DNA of 64,000 nt from Butyricimonas faecihominis (GCF_033096445.1 NZ_AP028155.1:2299880-2363879); one strand, 5' to 3'; counted from the stretch's first letter, positions 18,238-27,201 are shown. The notes: generated by a model from the sequence alone, not told the origin. Program-made: numbers and translations.

Positions 18238-19401
18238 TTATCGTATTATTATTGTATTCTCTTTTATTTCAAATTTAACATCCGTGGTCATCTCGATCAT
18301 CTTCAACACCTGACATATATCCGCATATTTCGGTAATGACCCCGTGAATCGTTTTTGTTTCATCGAAGGATTCGAGAAGAAGAATTCCACGTTGTACCAA
18401 CGGGATAACTTCCGAATCACCCCTTCCATATCCTCGCTGGCAAAAGTAAATCGATCCAGTCGCCACAAGGTATATAACTTGGTATTTACTTCCCGGACGG
18501 TCATCTCTTTCCCCTGCAATAGCGCTTGTTTCCCGGGTGTTAACACAACCTTTTCTCCATTCACCTTATCGTTCACTTCAACCCGCCCCTCGACTAACGT
18601 CGCATGACAACTTCCCTCATCCTCATATATCGACACGTTAAAAGAAGTCCCTAACACCTTCACGTCCATATCCCGAGTCTCCACGATAAACGGGGCCGCC
18701 TCGTTCCGTGCCACTTGAAAATACGCCTCCCCGGTCAACTGCACCCGCCGCTCGTTACCGACAAAGTGAGCGGGATATTTCAACTCGGACGCACTATTTA
18801 ACCAGATTTCAGTGCCATCATCCAGCACGATTTTGTACTCCCCTCCCTTCGGAATTCGTAACGTGTGCCATTCCGGCATACTCGAAAGTGCAGATAAAGA
18901 ATACTTCAAACTACCGTCCTCGCCAATATTCAAGGTCTCCATCCCCGTTATATTTAAACAGGTATCTTTCAATCCCTGTAACACCACGTGTTTCCCCGTC
19001 CCTGTTATCAGCACGGCCCGTGTTCCACCCTGTTCTATCCGGGCAACAGCGACTTGTTTCGTTTCCGGTTGAGACGAACCGGCCATTTGCCAATAAATCA
19101 GTCCTCCCACGAAAGCCACCACCACGGCAGCCACCGCTCCCCACACTTTCAACAAAGAACGTCCCTTCCGAACCGGTTTTTCCATCACCTCCTTCAACTG
19201 TTCCCACCGCCGGGACGTGTCAAACGATGCGTACTCCACGATCTCCCGTTGCAAAACATCCTTATCCCACAACTCTTCCAATAACCTCTGATGCCGCTCG
19301 TTTTCATCCAACCACACCCGAAGACGGCTCATTTCCTCTTCCGAAATATCCTCCCGTAAATAAGCCAGGATCAACTCATGTATGTCTTTTGTAACTTTCA
19401 T
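18238..19401 (-). CDS. FecR family anti-sigma factor
   Basis: 387 residues. A cytoplasmic N-terminal part (about 1-84) with LILAYLREDISEEEMSRL binds the sigma factor; a single membrane segment follows (VWGAVAAVVVAFVGGLIYW). The periplasmic FecR domain has GGEYKIVLDDGTEIWLNSAS, AYFQVARNEAAPFIVET and VKVLGTSFNVSIY; the C-terminal DUF4974 domain contains FTFASEDMEGVIRKLSRWYN and FTGSLPKYADICQVLKMI. It relays ligand occupancy of the STN-bearing SusC homologue to the ECF sigma factor. It lies 361 bases downstream of the sigma gene, an unusually long gap filled by a repeat element. Confidence 0.92.
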   Translation of the reverse strand: MKVTKDIHELILAYLREDISEEEMSRLRVWLDENERHQRLLEELWDKDVLQREIVEYASFDTSRRWEQLKEVMEKPVRKGRSLLKVWGAVAAVVVAFVGGLIYWQMAGSSQPETKQVAVARIEQGGTRAVLITGTGKHVVLQGLKDTCLNITGMETLNIGEDGSLKYSLSALSSMPEWHTLRIPKGGEYKIVLDDGTEIWLNSASELKYPAHFVGNERRVQLTGEAYFQVARNEAAPFIVETRDMDVKVLGTSFNVSIYEDEGSCHATLVEGRVEVNDKVNGEKVVLTPGKQALLQGKEMTVREVNTKLYTLWRLDRFTFASEDMEGVIRKLSRWYNVEFFFSNPSMKQKRFTGSLPKYADICQVLKMIEMTTDVKFEIKENTIIIR

Positions 19402-19762
19402 ATACCTGAATTTTACACCTTAAACACACTCGATCGACAAATAGGTGACAAGAGTATGAAAAAAATATCATCACGTACACGTAATACCACATAACCTCTA
19501 ATGATTCCCTGTAACAATAAATGCATGAAGACACCTTCTTACTTGCGAGAAAATTCGTTATCGTATGCCAAAACAGAAGTTCTGTTCGAGTTATTTTTAT
19601 TTATTGTTTGTTAAAATGGCGGCTATCATCGGGCTATAATGGGGCGAGTATGCGGCGACAGCGCCTAACTGTCGCCCAACAGTCTAGTAACAGCCTAGTA
19701 ATTCCCATAATTAAGATAAGATCATCCCCGGCAAAAGAGGAATCATTACGAAAAGACCTTCA
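19402..19762. other. sigma-fecR spacer holding a repeat element
   Basis: 361 bases with no gene. It contains GTAATACCA at 19481, a 15-bp palindrome AACAGAAGTTCTGTT at 19572-19586, and the 11-bp repeat palindrome at 19621-19698. A promoter for fecR would also be expected here; no TAnnTTTG box was confirmed. Confidence 0.5.
19621..19698. repeat. 11-bp tandem repeats folding into a palindrome
   Basis: Four head-to-tail 11-bp units begin with GGC: GGCTATCATCG (19621), GGCTATAATGG (19632), GGCGAGTATGC (19643), GGCGACAGCGC (19654). After a perfect 8-bp stem-loop, GGCGACAG/CTGTCGCC at 19654-19676, the sequence continues in 11-base steps in the other orientation (CAACAGTCTAG at 19677, TAACAGCCTAG at 19688). 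The two halves are roughly reverse complements. See the related elements near 33539 and 47126. Confidence 0.6.
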
Positions 19763-20344
19763 TTACAAACCAGGAAAAAACATCCCTGCATAAACGAACA
19801 AATCACCTAATCTACCCCGTAAATAAGACTTTGCCCGTTGTTTCTGTGTTTTGATAGTATTCAACGATATATCCAATTCTTCGGCAATCTTCTTATCCTC
19901 CTGTCCATCCACGTAAGAACGTTTAAAAATTTCCTTGCACTTATCAGGTAGCTCGTCAATTGCCCCAAAAAGTTCCGCCACCACTTCTGCCCGGATCTGT
20001 TGACAAAGAAAATAGTCTTCGTCCAACTCTTCCCGTTTCAGATTTCGATAATTCCGGTCCCGAATCTCCAAATCCCGGAGATAATTCAGACACCGATGCT
20101 GCACACTATTATACAGAAAAGTTTTTACTGTTTTCAAATTAGGGAAGCCACCCCGATCCATTCTCCAGAAAGCGAGAAAAACATCCTGCACGATGTCTTC
20201 CGCCTCCAAACTATCCCGCACTATACGAGTCGCGAAAAAGCATAGCGCCTTATGATACATCTCGAACAATCGCTGAAAAGCCTCCCGCTCCCCCCGTTCC
20301 AGACATTTCACAAATTCCGGTGACTGAATATCAATATTATACAT
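19763..20344 (-). CDS. ECF RNA polymerase sigma factor
   Basis: 193 residues from the ATG at 20344 (MYNIDIQSPEFVKCLERG). A TTG 42 bases upstream in frame is possible but less likely. Sigma region 2 contains FQRLFEMYHKALCFFA, EAEDIVQDVFLAFW and VKTFLYNSVQHRCLNYLRD; region 4 contains LPDKCKEIFKRSYVDGQ and KKIAEELDISLNTIKTQKQR, an HTH. It belongs to the Bacteroidetes sigma-70 type paired with FecR and SusC. It should direct transcription of the SusCD locus on ligand binding. A likely promoter (TATTTTTG at 20412-20419, minus strand) lies upstream. Confidence 0.92.
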   Translation of the reverse strand: MYNIDIQSPEFVKCLERGEREAFQRLFEMYHKALCFFATRIVRDSLEAEDIVQDVFLAFWRMDRGGFPNLKTVKTFLYNSVQHRCLNYLRDLEIRDRNYRNLKREELDEDYFLCQQIRAEVVAELFGAIDELPDKCKEIFKRSYVDGQEDKKIAEELDISLNTIKTQKQRAKSYLRGRLGDLFVYAGMFFPGL

Positions 20345-20411
20345 CAAATCCCTATGCTTAATTTGCTTATCGCACGTTCCTATCAAAACTTCCGATAAAT
20401 AGAAGCGTTTA

Positions 20412-20440
20412 CAAAAATAAGTATTATTTTATCAAATCAA
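20412..20440 (-). promoter_or_regulatory. promoter of ECF sigma gene
   Basis: Plus-strand CAAAAATA at 20412-20419 reads TATTTTTG on the minus strand (TAnnTTTG), with a TTG at 20438-20440 spaced 18 bases upstream, the Bacteroidetes -7/-33 arrangement. Confidence 0.5.
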
Positions 20441-20463
20441 AATAAATACTTCAAATATCAAAA

Positions 20464-20493
20464 AGAGCCGTCTTCCATTCGGCAGACAGCTCT
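20464..20493 (-). terminator. terminator after small exported protein gene
   Basis: AGAGC-GTCT and AGAC-GCTCT pair with one internal mismatch around a 10-base loop; on the minus strand the hairpin is followed by TTTTTGATATTT. It lies 36 bases past the stop of the 79-residue gene. Confidence 0.8.
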
Positions 20494-20528
20494 CTTCTCT
20501 TTACTTATTCTCAATAGATAACCTTATC

Positions 20529-20768
20529 TTAAATAACTTGGCTTACTTTTCTTTTTACATTTACCTTCACTTCGGGAAGACTAACCGGTCCGAAGATCGT
20601 GTCTTGACTTGCTACTTTCTGCACCGGAGCAACCGCGGTAGTGTTTTCTACATTCTCTTGATCGGCATAAGCACATACGATTTTTTCAGCTTTAGCTTGG
20701 TTTAAACTACGTCCACCGATAAACACTGTAATTACAGCCACGAATACTATTATAATATACTTCATCAT
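20529..20768 (-). CDS. Small exported protein, unknown function
   Basis: 79 residues. A hydrophobic N-terminus (MMKYIIIVFVAVITVFIGG) could be a signal peptide or a membrane anchor, followed by ~60 polar residues with ADQENVENTTAVAPVQKV and PEVKVNVKRKV. The layout, an N-terminal anchor followed by an ENVE-type stretch, faintly recalls the small NVEALT-type peptides of Bacteroidales, but the match is too weak to name it so. It has its own strong terminator at 20464-20493, which supports it as a real, separately transcribed gene. TACTTTTG on the minus strand at 20845-20852 is a possible -7 box. Confidence 0.55.
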   Translation of the reverse strand: MMKYIIIVFVAVITVFIGGRSLNQAKAEKIVCAYADQENVENTTAVAPVQKVASQDTIFGPVSLPEVKVNVKRKVSQVI

Positions 20769-21205
20769 TTTATTTTATATTTAAAAATTAGACAACTATT
20801 TTTAATCACTCTCTTTATTTCGTTGTTGTTATCTTTCAACAATACAAAAGTACGACACTTCCCCCTACCGGGAAAGTTATCCAAGTTATACTTTAGTTGT
20901 CATAAGGTTAAATATATGTTAGGCTTAAAAAAGATAATCCTCTCTTTTATAATAATTAACCAAAGCGGCTTTCCCCGTCTATCCAAGGAGTTAAAGGGTA
21001 TTTCATGCTCACAACAGAGCGTTAACGAAATCATAATTCACCCCCTAAAACCTCAATTTTTTAAGGGAAACGATTTATCGGGGAATCTTGATTTTATGCT
21101 GATATTTATAAAAACAGGCATAAAAAAGAATGTAACGAAGGTCATTTCAGTCCCATTCGCTACATTCCGTAATGATTCTATCGGGTTATCCCGCGTAAAT
21201 AGTCT
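20769..21205. other. intergenic region between small gene and metG
   Basis: 437 bases. It holds the metG terminator (21128-21167) and, near 20845, a minus-strand -7 box for the small gene. The remaining AT-rich part (20880-21120) shows no convincing coding or repeat structure. Confidence 0.5.
21128..21167 (-). terminator. metG terminator
   Basis: GAATGTA-CGAA and TTCG-TACATTC form a 12-position stem with one mismatch and a 16-base loop; on the minus strand it is followed by TTTTTTA. It lies 38 bases after the metG stop. Confidence 0.8.
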
Positions 21206-23236
21206 TTATCGAACTTCCGATCCCGGTTTCACCTCTTTATCCGGTGAAACAAAGGAAAGCGTTCCGTCGGCATTCTCGGCCATCAGGATCATTCCTTGTG
21301 ACACGATACCCTTTAACGGTTTCGGTTCCAAGTTAACCAACACGCTGACTTGACGCCCGATCACCTCCTCCGGCGTGTAATGCTCGGCAATACCCGAAAC
21401 AATCGTACGTTCGTCAATTCCCGTGTCCACGGTTAATTTCATCAACTTCTTAGTCTTAGCCACTTTCTCGGCAGCGATGATCTTACCTACCCGAATATCT
21501 ATCTTCATGAAATCCTCGTACTGGATATTCTCCTTGGCAGGGGCGGCCTTCACGGATGCCATCTCGTTTGCCTTCTTGGTAGCCAACAATTTATCAATTT
21601 GAGCCTGTATCGTCGCATCCTCGATCTTCTCGAACAACAATCCGGCCTCTCCCAATTCATGCCCGGCAGGAATCACGCCATCACCCATTTTAGCCCAATC
21701 AATCACGTCAATATTCATGAACTCACGTAATTTCTGAGAAGAGAATGGCATGAACGGTTCCATCAACGTGGAAAGGTTGGCAGAAATCTGTAAACAGATA
21801 TTCAGAATCGTCTTCACCCGTCCCTCGTCCGTCTTGATCACTTTCCAAGGTTCGGTATCTGCCAAGTATTTATTACCCAAACGAGCCAGATTCATCGCCT
21901 CTTTCAACGCGTCGCGAAAATGGAAGGTCTCCAGACTCTTCTCAACACGTTCCACGATTTGCGGAATTTCAGCCAAGACTTCTTTATCGTAATCCGTCAA
22001 CTCGCCCCGTTCCGGTACCCGGTTGGCAAAATACTTTTGTGTCAACACCAACGTACGGTTAATGAAGTTCCCGTAGATAGCCACCAATTCGCTGTTATTC
22101 CGAGTTTGGAAATCTTTCCAAGTAAAGTCATTATCTTTCGTCTCGGGAGCGTTTGCCGTCAACACGTAGCGTAACACGTCCTGTTTACCGGGGAACTCCA
22201 CGAGATACTCGTGCAACCATACCGCCCAGTTCCGGGATGTGGAAATTTTATCTCCTTCCAAATTCAAGAACTCGTTGGCCGGCACATTATCCGGTAATAT
22301 ATAAGAACCATCGGCTTTCAACATTGCCGGGAAAATAATACAATGGAAAACAATGTTATCCTTCCCGATAAAATGAATCATCCGGGTTTCCGGGTCTTTC
22401 CAGTATTTTTCCCATTCCGGAGTCAGGTCTTTCGTGGCAGAGATATACCCGATCGGGGCATCAAACCACACGTAAAGCACTTTTCCCTCGGCTCCCTCGA
22501 TTGGAACGGGTACTCCCCAATCCAAGTCACGGGTCACCGCACGAGGTTGCAAACCGTTGTCCAACCAAGATTTACATTGCCCGTAAACATTCGGTTTCCA
22601 CTCTTTATGCTCTTCCAGAATCCACTCTTTCAACCAACCTTCATACTGATCCAAAGGCAGATACCAGTGTTTTGTTTCTTTCAGTTCCGGTTTGTTTCCC
22701 GTGATCGCAGACACCGGGTCAATCAAATCGGTAGCGTTCAAGCTAGTTCCACAAGCCTCACACTGATCCCCGTATGCCCGTTCGTTACCGCAATGAGGAC
22801 ATTTCCCCACGATATAACGGTCTGCCAAAAATTGCCCTGCCTTCTCGTCGTAGAACTGCATCGAGGTCTTTTCGATAAATTTTCCCTCGTCATACAGCTT
22901 CTTGAAAAAAGCGGAAGATAACTCGTGATGCGTCTTCGAACTTGTCCGGGAATATATATCAAACGAAATACCCAATTCCTCGAAAGAATCCTTGATGATC
23001 TTGTGATAACGATCGACAATATCCTGCGGGGTCACACCCTCTTTTTGAGCCTTGATCGTGATCGGCACCCCGTGTTCGTCCGATCCACCGATAAATGCCA
23101 CATCCTCACCTTTCTTCCTCAGATACCTCACGTAAATATCGGCAGGCACGTATACCCCCGCCAAGTGTCCGATATGCACGGGTCCATTCGCGTAGGGCAA
23201 AGCCGTGGTAATCAAATTTCTCTTGAACTTACTCAT
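21206..23236 (-). CDS. metG: Methionyl-tRNA synthetase
   Basis: 676 residues, class I synthetase charging tRNA-Met. The HIGH-type motif is in [14 protein letters not shown]; the KMSKS-type loop appears as [14 protein letters not shown] zinc knuckle is present ([18 protein letters not shown]). The C-terminal ~110 residues ([40 protein letters not shown]) are the fused EMAP/Trbp111-like tRNA-binding and dimerisation domain, as in most bacterial MetG of this length. It is transcribed alone, with a terminator at 21128-21167 and a TAACTTTG box upstream. Confidence 0.97.
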   Translation of the reverse strand: MSKFKRNLITTALPYANGPVHIGHLAGVYVPADIYVRYLRKKGEDVAFIGGSDEHGVPITIKAQKEGVTPQDIVDRYHKIIKDSFEELGISFDIYSRTSSKTHHELSSAFFKKLYDEGKFIEKTSMQFYDEKAGQFLADRYIVGKCPHCGNERAYGDQCEACGTSLNATDLIDPVSAITGNKPELKETKHWYLPLDQYEGWLKEWILEEHKEWKPNVYGQCKSWLDNGLQPRAVTRDLDWGVPVPIEGAEGKVLYVWFDAPIGYISATKDLTPEWEKYWKDPETRMIHFIGKDNIVFHCIIFPAMLKADGSYILPDNVPANEFLNLEGDKISTSRNWAVWLHEYLVEFPGKQDVLRYVLTANAPETKDNDFTWKDFQTRNNSELVAIYGNFINRTLVLTQKYFANRVPERGELTDYDKEVLAEIPQIVERVEKSLETFHFRDALKEAMNLARLGNKYLADTEPWKVIKTDEGRVKTILNICLQISANLSTLMEPFMPFSSQKLREFMNIDVIDWAKMGDGVIPAGHELGEAGLLFEKIEDATIQAQIDKLLATKKANEMASVKAAPAKENIQYEDFMKIDIRVGKIIAAEKVAKTKKLMKLTVDTGIDERTIVSGIAEHYTPEEVIGRQVSVLVNLEPKPLKGIVSQGMILMAENADGTLSFVSPDKEVKPGSEVR

Positions 23237-23271
23237 ATATCCAGTTTATAAACTTTTGAACTCTAGTGGCG

Positions 23272-23279
23272 CAAAGTTA
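23272..23279 (-). promoter_or_regulatory. -7 box of metG
   Basis: Plus-strand CAAAGTTA reads TAACTTTG on the minus strand, matching TAnnTTTG, 36 bases before the metG ATG. No well-spaced TTG was identified. Confidence 0.45.
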
Positions 23280-23327
23280 GAAAAATATTAGTTACCTTCG
23301 TACTATAATAACAAAACTTCAACTTTT

Positions 23328-24218
23328 ATGTTACGACCTATATACCTGCAGCCGGGAGATAAGGTGGCTTTAATTTCACCCTCTGGCGTTGCAACAAAAG
23401 AACAGCTGGATGCGGCCTGTTCACTCCTGACCTCTTGGGAGTTGGAGCCAGTACCCGGACAACACGTTCTTTCCCGACACGGGAGATTGGCAGGCACGGA
23501 TGAAGAACGATTACATGATTTACAAACAGCCCTTGACGCCGAGGACATCCGGGCCATCTGGTGCATGGCGGGAGATTACGGGATGTTACGTATCGTACAA
23601 GAGGCGGATTATTCCATATTTCAAGGAAACCCCAAATGGGTGATCGGGATGAACGACATCACGGTGTTACACGCCAAACTCCATTCCCTCGGAATCGAGA
23701 GTTTACACGCCTTCATGCCTTCCGATTACAATACAACTTCCCCGGAAGTGGTCACGCAATTACGGAATTTCCTTTTCGGGATCATTTCCTCGTACGCCAT
23801 CCCTGCACACCCGTTCAACCGACCGGGAATCGTGGAAACCGAAATGATCGGTGGAATGTTGCAATGGGTGCATAACCTGCATGACACTTGCATCGAACGG
23901 AACACGAGAGGGACGATCCTTTTCATCGAGGACCCGTCTGACGATCTGTACGAAATTGACCGGAACGTGAAATGTATGAAATACGCCGGGAAATTCCAAC
24001 ATCTGGCCGGATTGGTAGTCGGGGAATTCGGAAAAGAATCGACCCCGGAATTTAAAGCAGAAGTGTATAAACTGATTCATGACGCCGTGGAAGATTACAC
24101 GTATCCCGTGTGTTTCGGTCTTCCGGCCGGACACGTGCGCGACAATTTTCCCCTGATCTTGGGAGCAAACGTGGAATTAGTCGTTCACCCGAAAGGAGCG
24201 GAACTACATTTCCCCTGA
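23328..24218 (+). CDS. S66 LD-carboxypeptidase homologue lacking Ser nucleophile
   Basis: 296 residues, full length for the S66 (LdcA/MccF) family. The N-terminus LQPGDKVALISPSGVAT and C-terminus GLPAGHVRDNFPLILGANVE are diagnostic. Family enzymes cut the L-Lys/mDAP to D-Ala bond of tetrapeptide muropeptides in the cytoplasm with a Ser-Glu-His triad. Glu201 (FIEDPSDDLYEID) and His269 are present, but the nucleophile position, normally GxSD(I/V)T, reads GMNDIT with Asn109. The preceding RGGYG-type motif is also altered (AGDYG). It may be inactive, a binding protein, or have another activity. It lies 13 bases upstream of the C26-M19 fusion gene, probably one operon. Confidence 0.88.
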   Translation: MLRPIYLQPGDKVALISPSGVATKEQLDAACSLLTSWELEPVPGQHVLSRHGRLAGTDEERLHDLQTALDAEDIRAIWCMAGDYGMLRIVQEADYSIFQGNPKWVIGMNDITVLHAKLHSLGIESLHAFMPSDYNTTSPEVVTQLRNFLFGIISSYAIPAHPFNRPGIVETEMIGGMLQWVHNLHDTCIERNTRGTILFIEDPSDDLYEIDRNVKCMKYAGKFQHLAGLVVGEFGKESTPEFKAEVYKLIHDAVEDYTYPVCFGLPAGHVRDNFPLILGANVELVVHPKGAELHFP

Positions 24219-24231
24219 TCACGTACAAGCC

Positions 24232-26037
24232 ATGCACAAAATTTTATTGGTAACTCTATTTTTAATTTACATTGCAATGAATAATATTGTTTATCCGGCA
24301 AAGCTGGACACCCTATACCGGGCGATTGACCATCGCCAGTCACAACACGATTTGCCCTTGATCGGCATTTCTGCCAATTTCGAAAACGGGAACTCGTGTA
24401 TCGAACACTCATACGTGATTTCAATCCTTCAGGCGGGCGCAATACCCGTGCTACTTCCCGTGCATAACGACATCGAAACGCTCCGGAAGACCATCGAAAC
24501 ACTCGACGGATTGATGCTTACCGGAGGTGGGGATATTAATCCGCTGTACGGGAACGAGGAGCCTCTCCCCCCGCTTGGAAGTATTGATGCCGCCAGAGAT
24601 CAATTCGATTTCACGTTGGTAAAACTGGCCGCCGACCGACAAATCCCCATCTTCGGAATCTGCCGCGGGCACCAGATCATCAACATGGCTTTCGGGGGGA
24701 CAAACTATCAGGACATCTATTCCCAGCATGAACAGCAATTATTGAAACACAGCCAGTCCATCAGCCGGGAATTCGGTTCCCACACGGTAAACGTTGTCAA
24801 CAACACCGTACTCCACTCCGTTCTCGGAACTGACTCCTTGATCGTGAATTCATACCACCATCAAGCAGTCAAAGACGTGGCTCCCGGATTCCGGGTAAGT
24901 GCCACCTCTCCCGACGGGATCGTGGAGGCCATGGAAGGGATGCCCGGGCACCGCGTATTCAGCGTGCAATGGCACCCGGAGAAAATGGCCGTTCGCCCGG
25001 ATGAGCAAATGATGAAGTTATTTCATTATTTTGTGGACGAGGCAACCTTGTTTAAGAAAGCCAAAGAGATTCATCGAAACAGTCTTATCGTGGATTCCCA
25101 TTGTGACACCCCGATGAAATTCACCGAAGGATTCAATTTCGGGGAACGTCACGAGGATGTCAAAGTCGATCTCCCCAAAATGCAGGAAGGACGAGAAGAT
25201 GCCGTTTTCATGGTAGCCTATCTTCATCAAGATGCCCGGGATGATGAATCCCTGCAAGCTGCCACGCAAAAAGCCGTGGATATCTTTTACCAGATTTCCG
25301 AACAGGTAAAACTCAACGAAAGCCAAGTAGGTATTGCCTATAACGTGGATGATTTGATCTACTTGAAAAATGCCGGGAAGAAAGCCATCTTCCTTGCCAT
25401 CGAGAACGGGTATGCCATCGGCAAAGACCTCAACAATCTTTCCATGTTCAAAGACATGGGAATCACGTACATTACCTTATGCCACAACGGCAGCAATGAT
25501 ATATGCGATTCCGCCAAGGGTGAGCCGGAACATGACGGATTGAGCCCGTTCGGTCGGGAAGTAGTGAAAGAGATGAACCGTCTCGGTATCATCATCGACA
25601 TCTCGCATACCAGCGCGAAAACGGTGCAGGATGTTCTGGAACTCAGCACGGCACCCATCATCGCATCCCACTCTTCCGCACGAGCTTTATGCGATCACCC
25701 AAGAAACCTCACGGATGATCAGATCAGGGCGATCGCGGCCAAAGGTGGAGTGGTGCAGGTATGCCTCTATAACTGGTTCCTAAGCAAACAACCCAACCCG
25801 ACGATTCTGGACGCCGTGGCACATATCAATCATATCGTGCGACTTGTCGGCATTGACCACGTGGGTATCGGCACAGACTTTGACGGTGACGACACGGAAA
25901 AACTAACCGGTTGCCGGGCTGCCAATGAAGTGATTAACCTCACGGTTGAACTTCTCCGACAAGGGTACACCGCCGAAGAACTGCATAAATTATGGGGAGA
26001 TAATTTATTGAGAGTATTGAATACCGTTCAAAATTAA
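24232..26037 (+). CDS. C26 gamma-glutamyl peptidase-M19 dipeptidase fusion
   Basis: 601 residues, two enzymes in one chain. After a hydrophobic start (LLVTLFLIYIAMN), residues ~40-265 are a class I glutamine-amidotransferase-like domain of peptidase family C26: nucleophile Cys144 in FGICRGHQII and His248/Glu250 in VQWHPE. Residues ~275-601 are an M19 membrane (renal) dipeptidase: metal ligands His290/Asp292 (VDSHCDTP), Glu391 (AIENG), His459 (DISHTSA), His480 (ASHSSARAL), and GIGTDFDGDD near the end. Both active sites look intact. Known activities of the families are cleavage of gamma-glutamyl bonds and hydrolysis of dipeptides; sequential breakdown of a gamma-Glu-linked peptide, for instance a wall peptide, is inferred from the fusion and the neighbouring S66 homologue. 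Confidence 0.88.
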   Translation: MHKILLVTLFLIYIAMNNIVYPAKLDTLYRAIDHRQSQHDLPLIGISANFENGNSCIEHSYVISILQAGAIPVLLPVHNDIETLRKTIETLDGLMLTGGGDINPLYGNEEPLPPLGSIDAARDQFDFTLVKLAADRQIPIFGICRGHQIINMAFGGTNYQDIYSQHEQQLLKHSQSISREFGSHTVNVVNNTVLHSVLGTDSLIVNSYHHQAVKDVAPGFRVSATSPDGIVEAMEGMPGHRVFSVQWHPEKMAVRPDEQMMKLFHYFVDEATLFKKAKEIHRNSLIVDSHCDTPMKFTEGFNFGERHEDVKVDLPKMQEGREDAVFMVAYLHQDARDDESLQAATQKAVDIFYQISEQVKLNESQVGIAYNVDDLIYLKNAGKKAIFLAIENGYAIGKDLNNLSMFKDMGITYITLCHNGSNDICDSAKGEPEHDGLSPFGREVVKEMNRLGIIIDISHTSAKTVQDVLELSTAPIIASHSSARALCDHPRNLTDDQIRAIAAKGGVVQVCLYNWFLSKQPNPTILDAVAHINHIVRLVGIDHVGIGTDFDGDDTEKLTGCRAANEVINLTVELLRQGYTAEELHKLWGDNLLRVLNTVQN

Positions 26038-26086
26038 AATACAAGCTTGCAATTTTCAGCTCATGCTAAATTTCACATTTTAAACC

Positions 26087-26707
26087 ATGACGATCGAAAC
26101 GTTACACCAGAAATTTATACACAAACTACCCGGTGAAACAGCACAAGAACGGATGTCTCCCCAGCCGAAATACGTGGAAGGGAAAGAGGGAATCCATCAA
26201 GGTCATCCCATTAGCAGTGCCGTTATGATGCTCCTTGTTCCCTACCAAGGAGACTTGGCGATACCTTTCATCAAAAGAACAAATGCAGGGAAATATCATG
26301 GGGGACAAATGGCCTTACCCGGTGGTAAAAGTGAACCGGGAGACGGGAATAGCCTGAACACGGCATTACGGGAATGTGAAGAAGAGATTGGGGTACCCCC
26401 CAAGGAGGTCACGGTTATCGGAAAATTAAGTGACGTGTATATTCCATTAAGTAACTTTAATATAACGCCCTTTGTTGGAACTATCCCGGAAATGCCTAAT
26501 TTTGTACTCTCGAAAAATGAAGTAGAAAAAGTGATCATCATTCCGTTAAAAGACTTACTGGACGACAAGAATAAAACAAGTCAGGTATTGTACCGGCAGG
26601 AACAAAAAATCATAGCCCCGGGTTACAAGATCGGAGAAAATTTCATCTGGGGAGCCACGGCCATGATGATCGCAGAACTGGAAGCCATGGTAAAAAACGA
26701 ACAATAA
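26087..26707 (+). CDS. Nudix hydrolase, CoA pyrophosphatase type
   Basis: 206 residues. The Nudix box is MALPGGKSEPGDG through TALRECEEEIGV, with the upstream GGQMALPGG context typical of the CoA diphosphatase (NudL-like) branch, which cleaves CoA to 3',5'-ADP and phosphopantetheine. The N-terminal region (RMSPQPKYVEGKEGI, SAVMMLLVPYQGDLAIPFIKR) also fits that branch. It starts 49 bases after the fusion gene and 14 bases before gldH, so it is likely part of the same run of genes. Confidence 0.85.
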   Translation: MTIETLHQKFIHKLPGETAQERMSPQPKYVEGKEGIHQGHPISSAVMMLLVPYQGDLAIPFIKRTNAGKYHGGQMALPGGKSEPGDGNSLNTALRECEEEIGVPPKEVTVIGKLSDVYIPLSNFNITPFVGTIPEMPNFVLSKNEVEKVIIIPLKDLLDDKNKTSQVLYRQEQKIIAPGYKIGENFIWGATAMMIAELEAMVKNEQ

Positions 26708-26721
26708 CGACTGAACGCAAG

Positions 26722-27201
26722 ATGAAGAACAAATTTTGTATATACATTCTCTTCCTGTTACTCGGCTGCATGGCTTGTAATTTTTCCACCACACAGGAAA
26801 AATACAAAACACTTGGCAGCGAAACATGGGAACGAGACAGCAATTACAAATTCGAATTCAACATCACGCAACCCGGCAGTTATCATGTCAGCACCTGCAT
26901 CCGTCACTCTACTGACTACAAACAAAGAAATATCAGTTGCTACTTGATCATCCGACATCAAGGAGTAGAAGTGGATAAAGAGAATTCAGACATTATCATT
27001 GTCGACAATAACGGCAGGTGGGTCGGCCAAGGACTCACGGGACTAAAAACAGTCGTACAACCGATTGACCGGATTTTCCATTTTGACTCCACGGGTATTT
27101 ATACCATGGAAATCAAACACCGGATGAAAGATAAACAACTGAAAGGGATTAAAAACATAGGAATTAAAATAAAATCCACAACTTATTATGGCGAAGAATA
27201 A
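26722..27201 (+). CDS. gldH: GldH-like lipoprotein
   Basis: 159 residues with lipobox (LLGCMAC) and a single beta-sandwich-like domain. ETWERDSNYKFEFNITQPGSY, the Tyr/Arg-rich CIRHSTDYKQRNISCYL, and the C-terminal GIYTMEIKHRMKDKQLKGI followed by NIGIKI match the GldH gliding-motility lipoprotein family, found across Bacteroidetes including non-gliding species, where its role is unclear. Its end overlaps trmB by 14 bases. Confidence 0.8.
   Translation: MKNKFCIYILFLLLGCMACNFSTTQEKYKTLGSETWERDSNYKFEFNITQPGSYHVSTCIRHSTDYKQRNISCYLIIRHQGVEVDKENSDIIIVDNNGRWVGQGLTGLKTVVQPIDRIFHFDSTGIYTMEIKHRMKDKQLKGIKNIGIKIKSTTYYGEE

Noticed and set aside
9135-20344. Classical glycan-utilisation locus (PUL)
   Set aside because: SusC and SusD are present, but no glycoside hydrolase, lyase or glycan sensor is encoded; accessory DUF4843, PKD-like and thioredoxin proteins point to another ligand.
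20345-20386. Longer start (TTG) for the ECF sigma factor
   Set aside because: The ATG at 20344 gives a normal sigma N-terminus; the extension has no family match.
20823-21353. 176-residue plus-strand frame across the metG end and upstream gap
   Set aside because: It overlaps the metG 3' end and its terminator, has no domain, and shows AT-rich composition typical of non-coding DNA.
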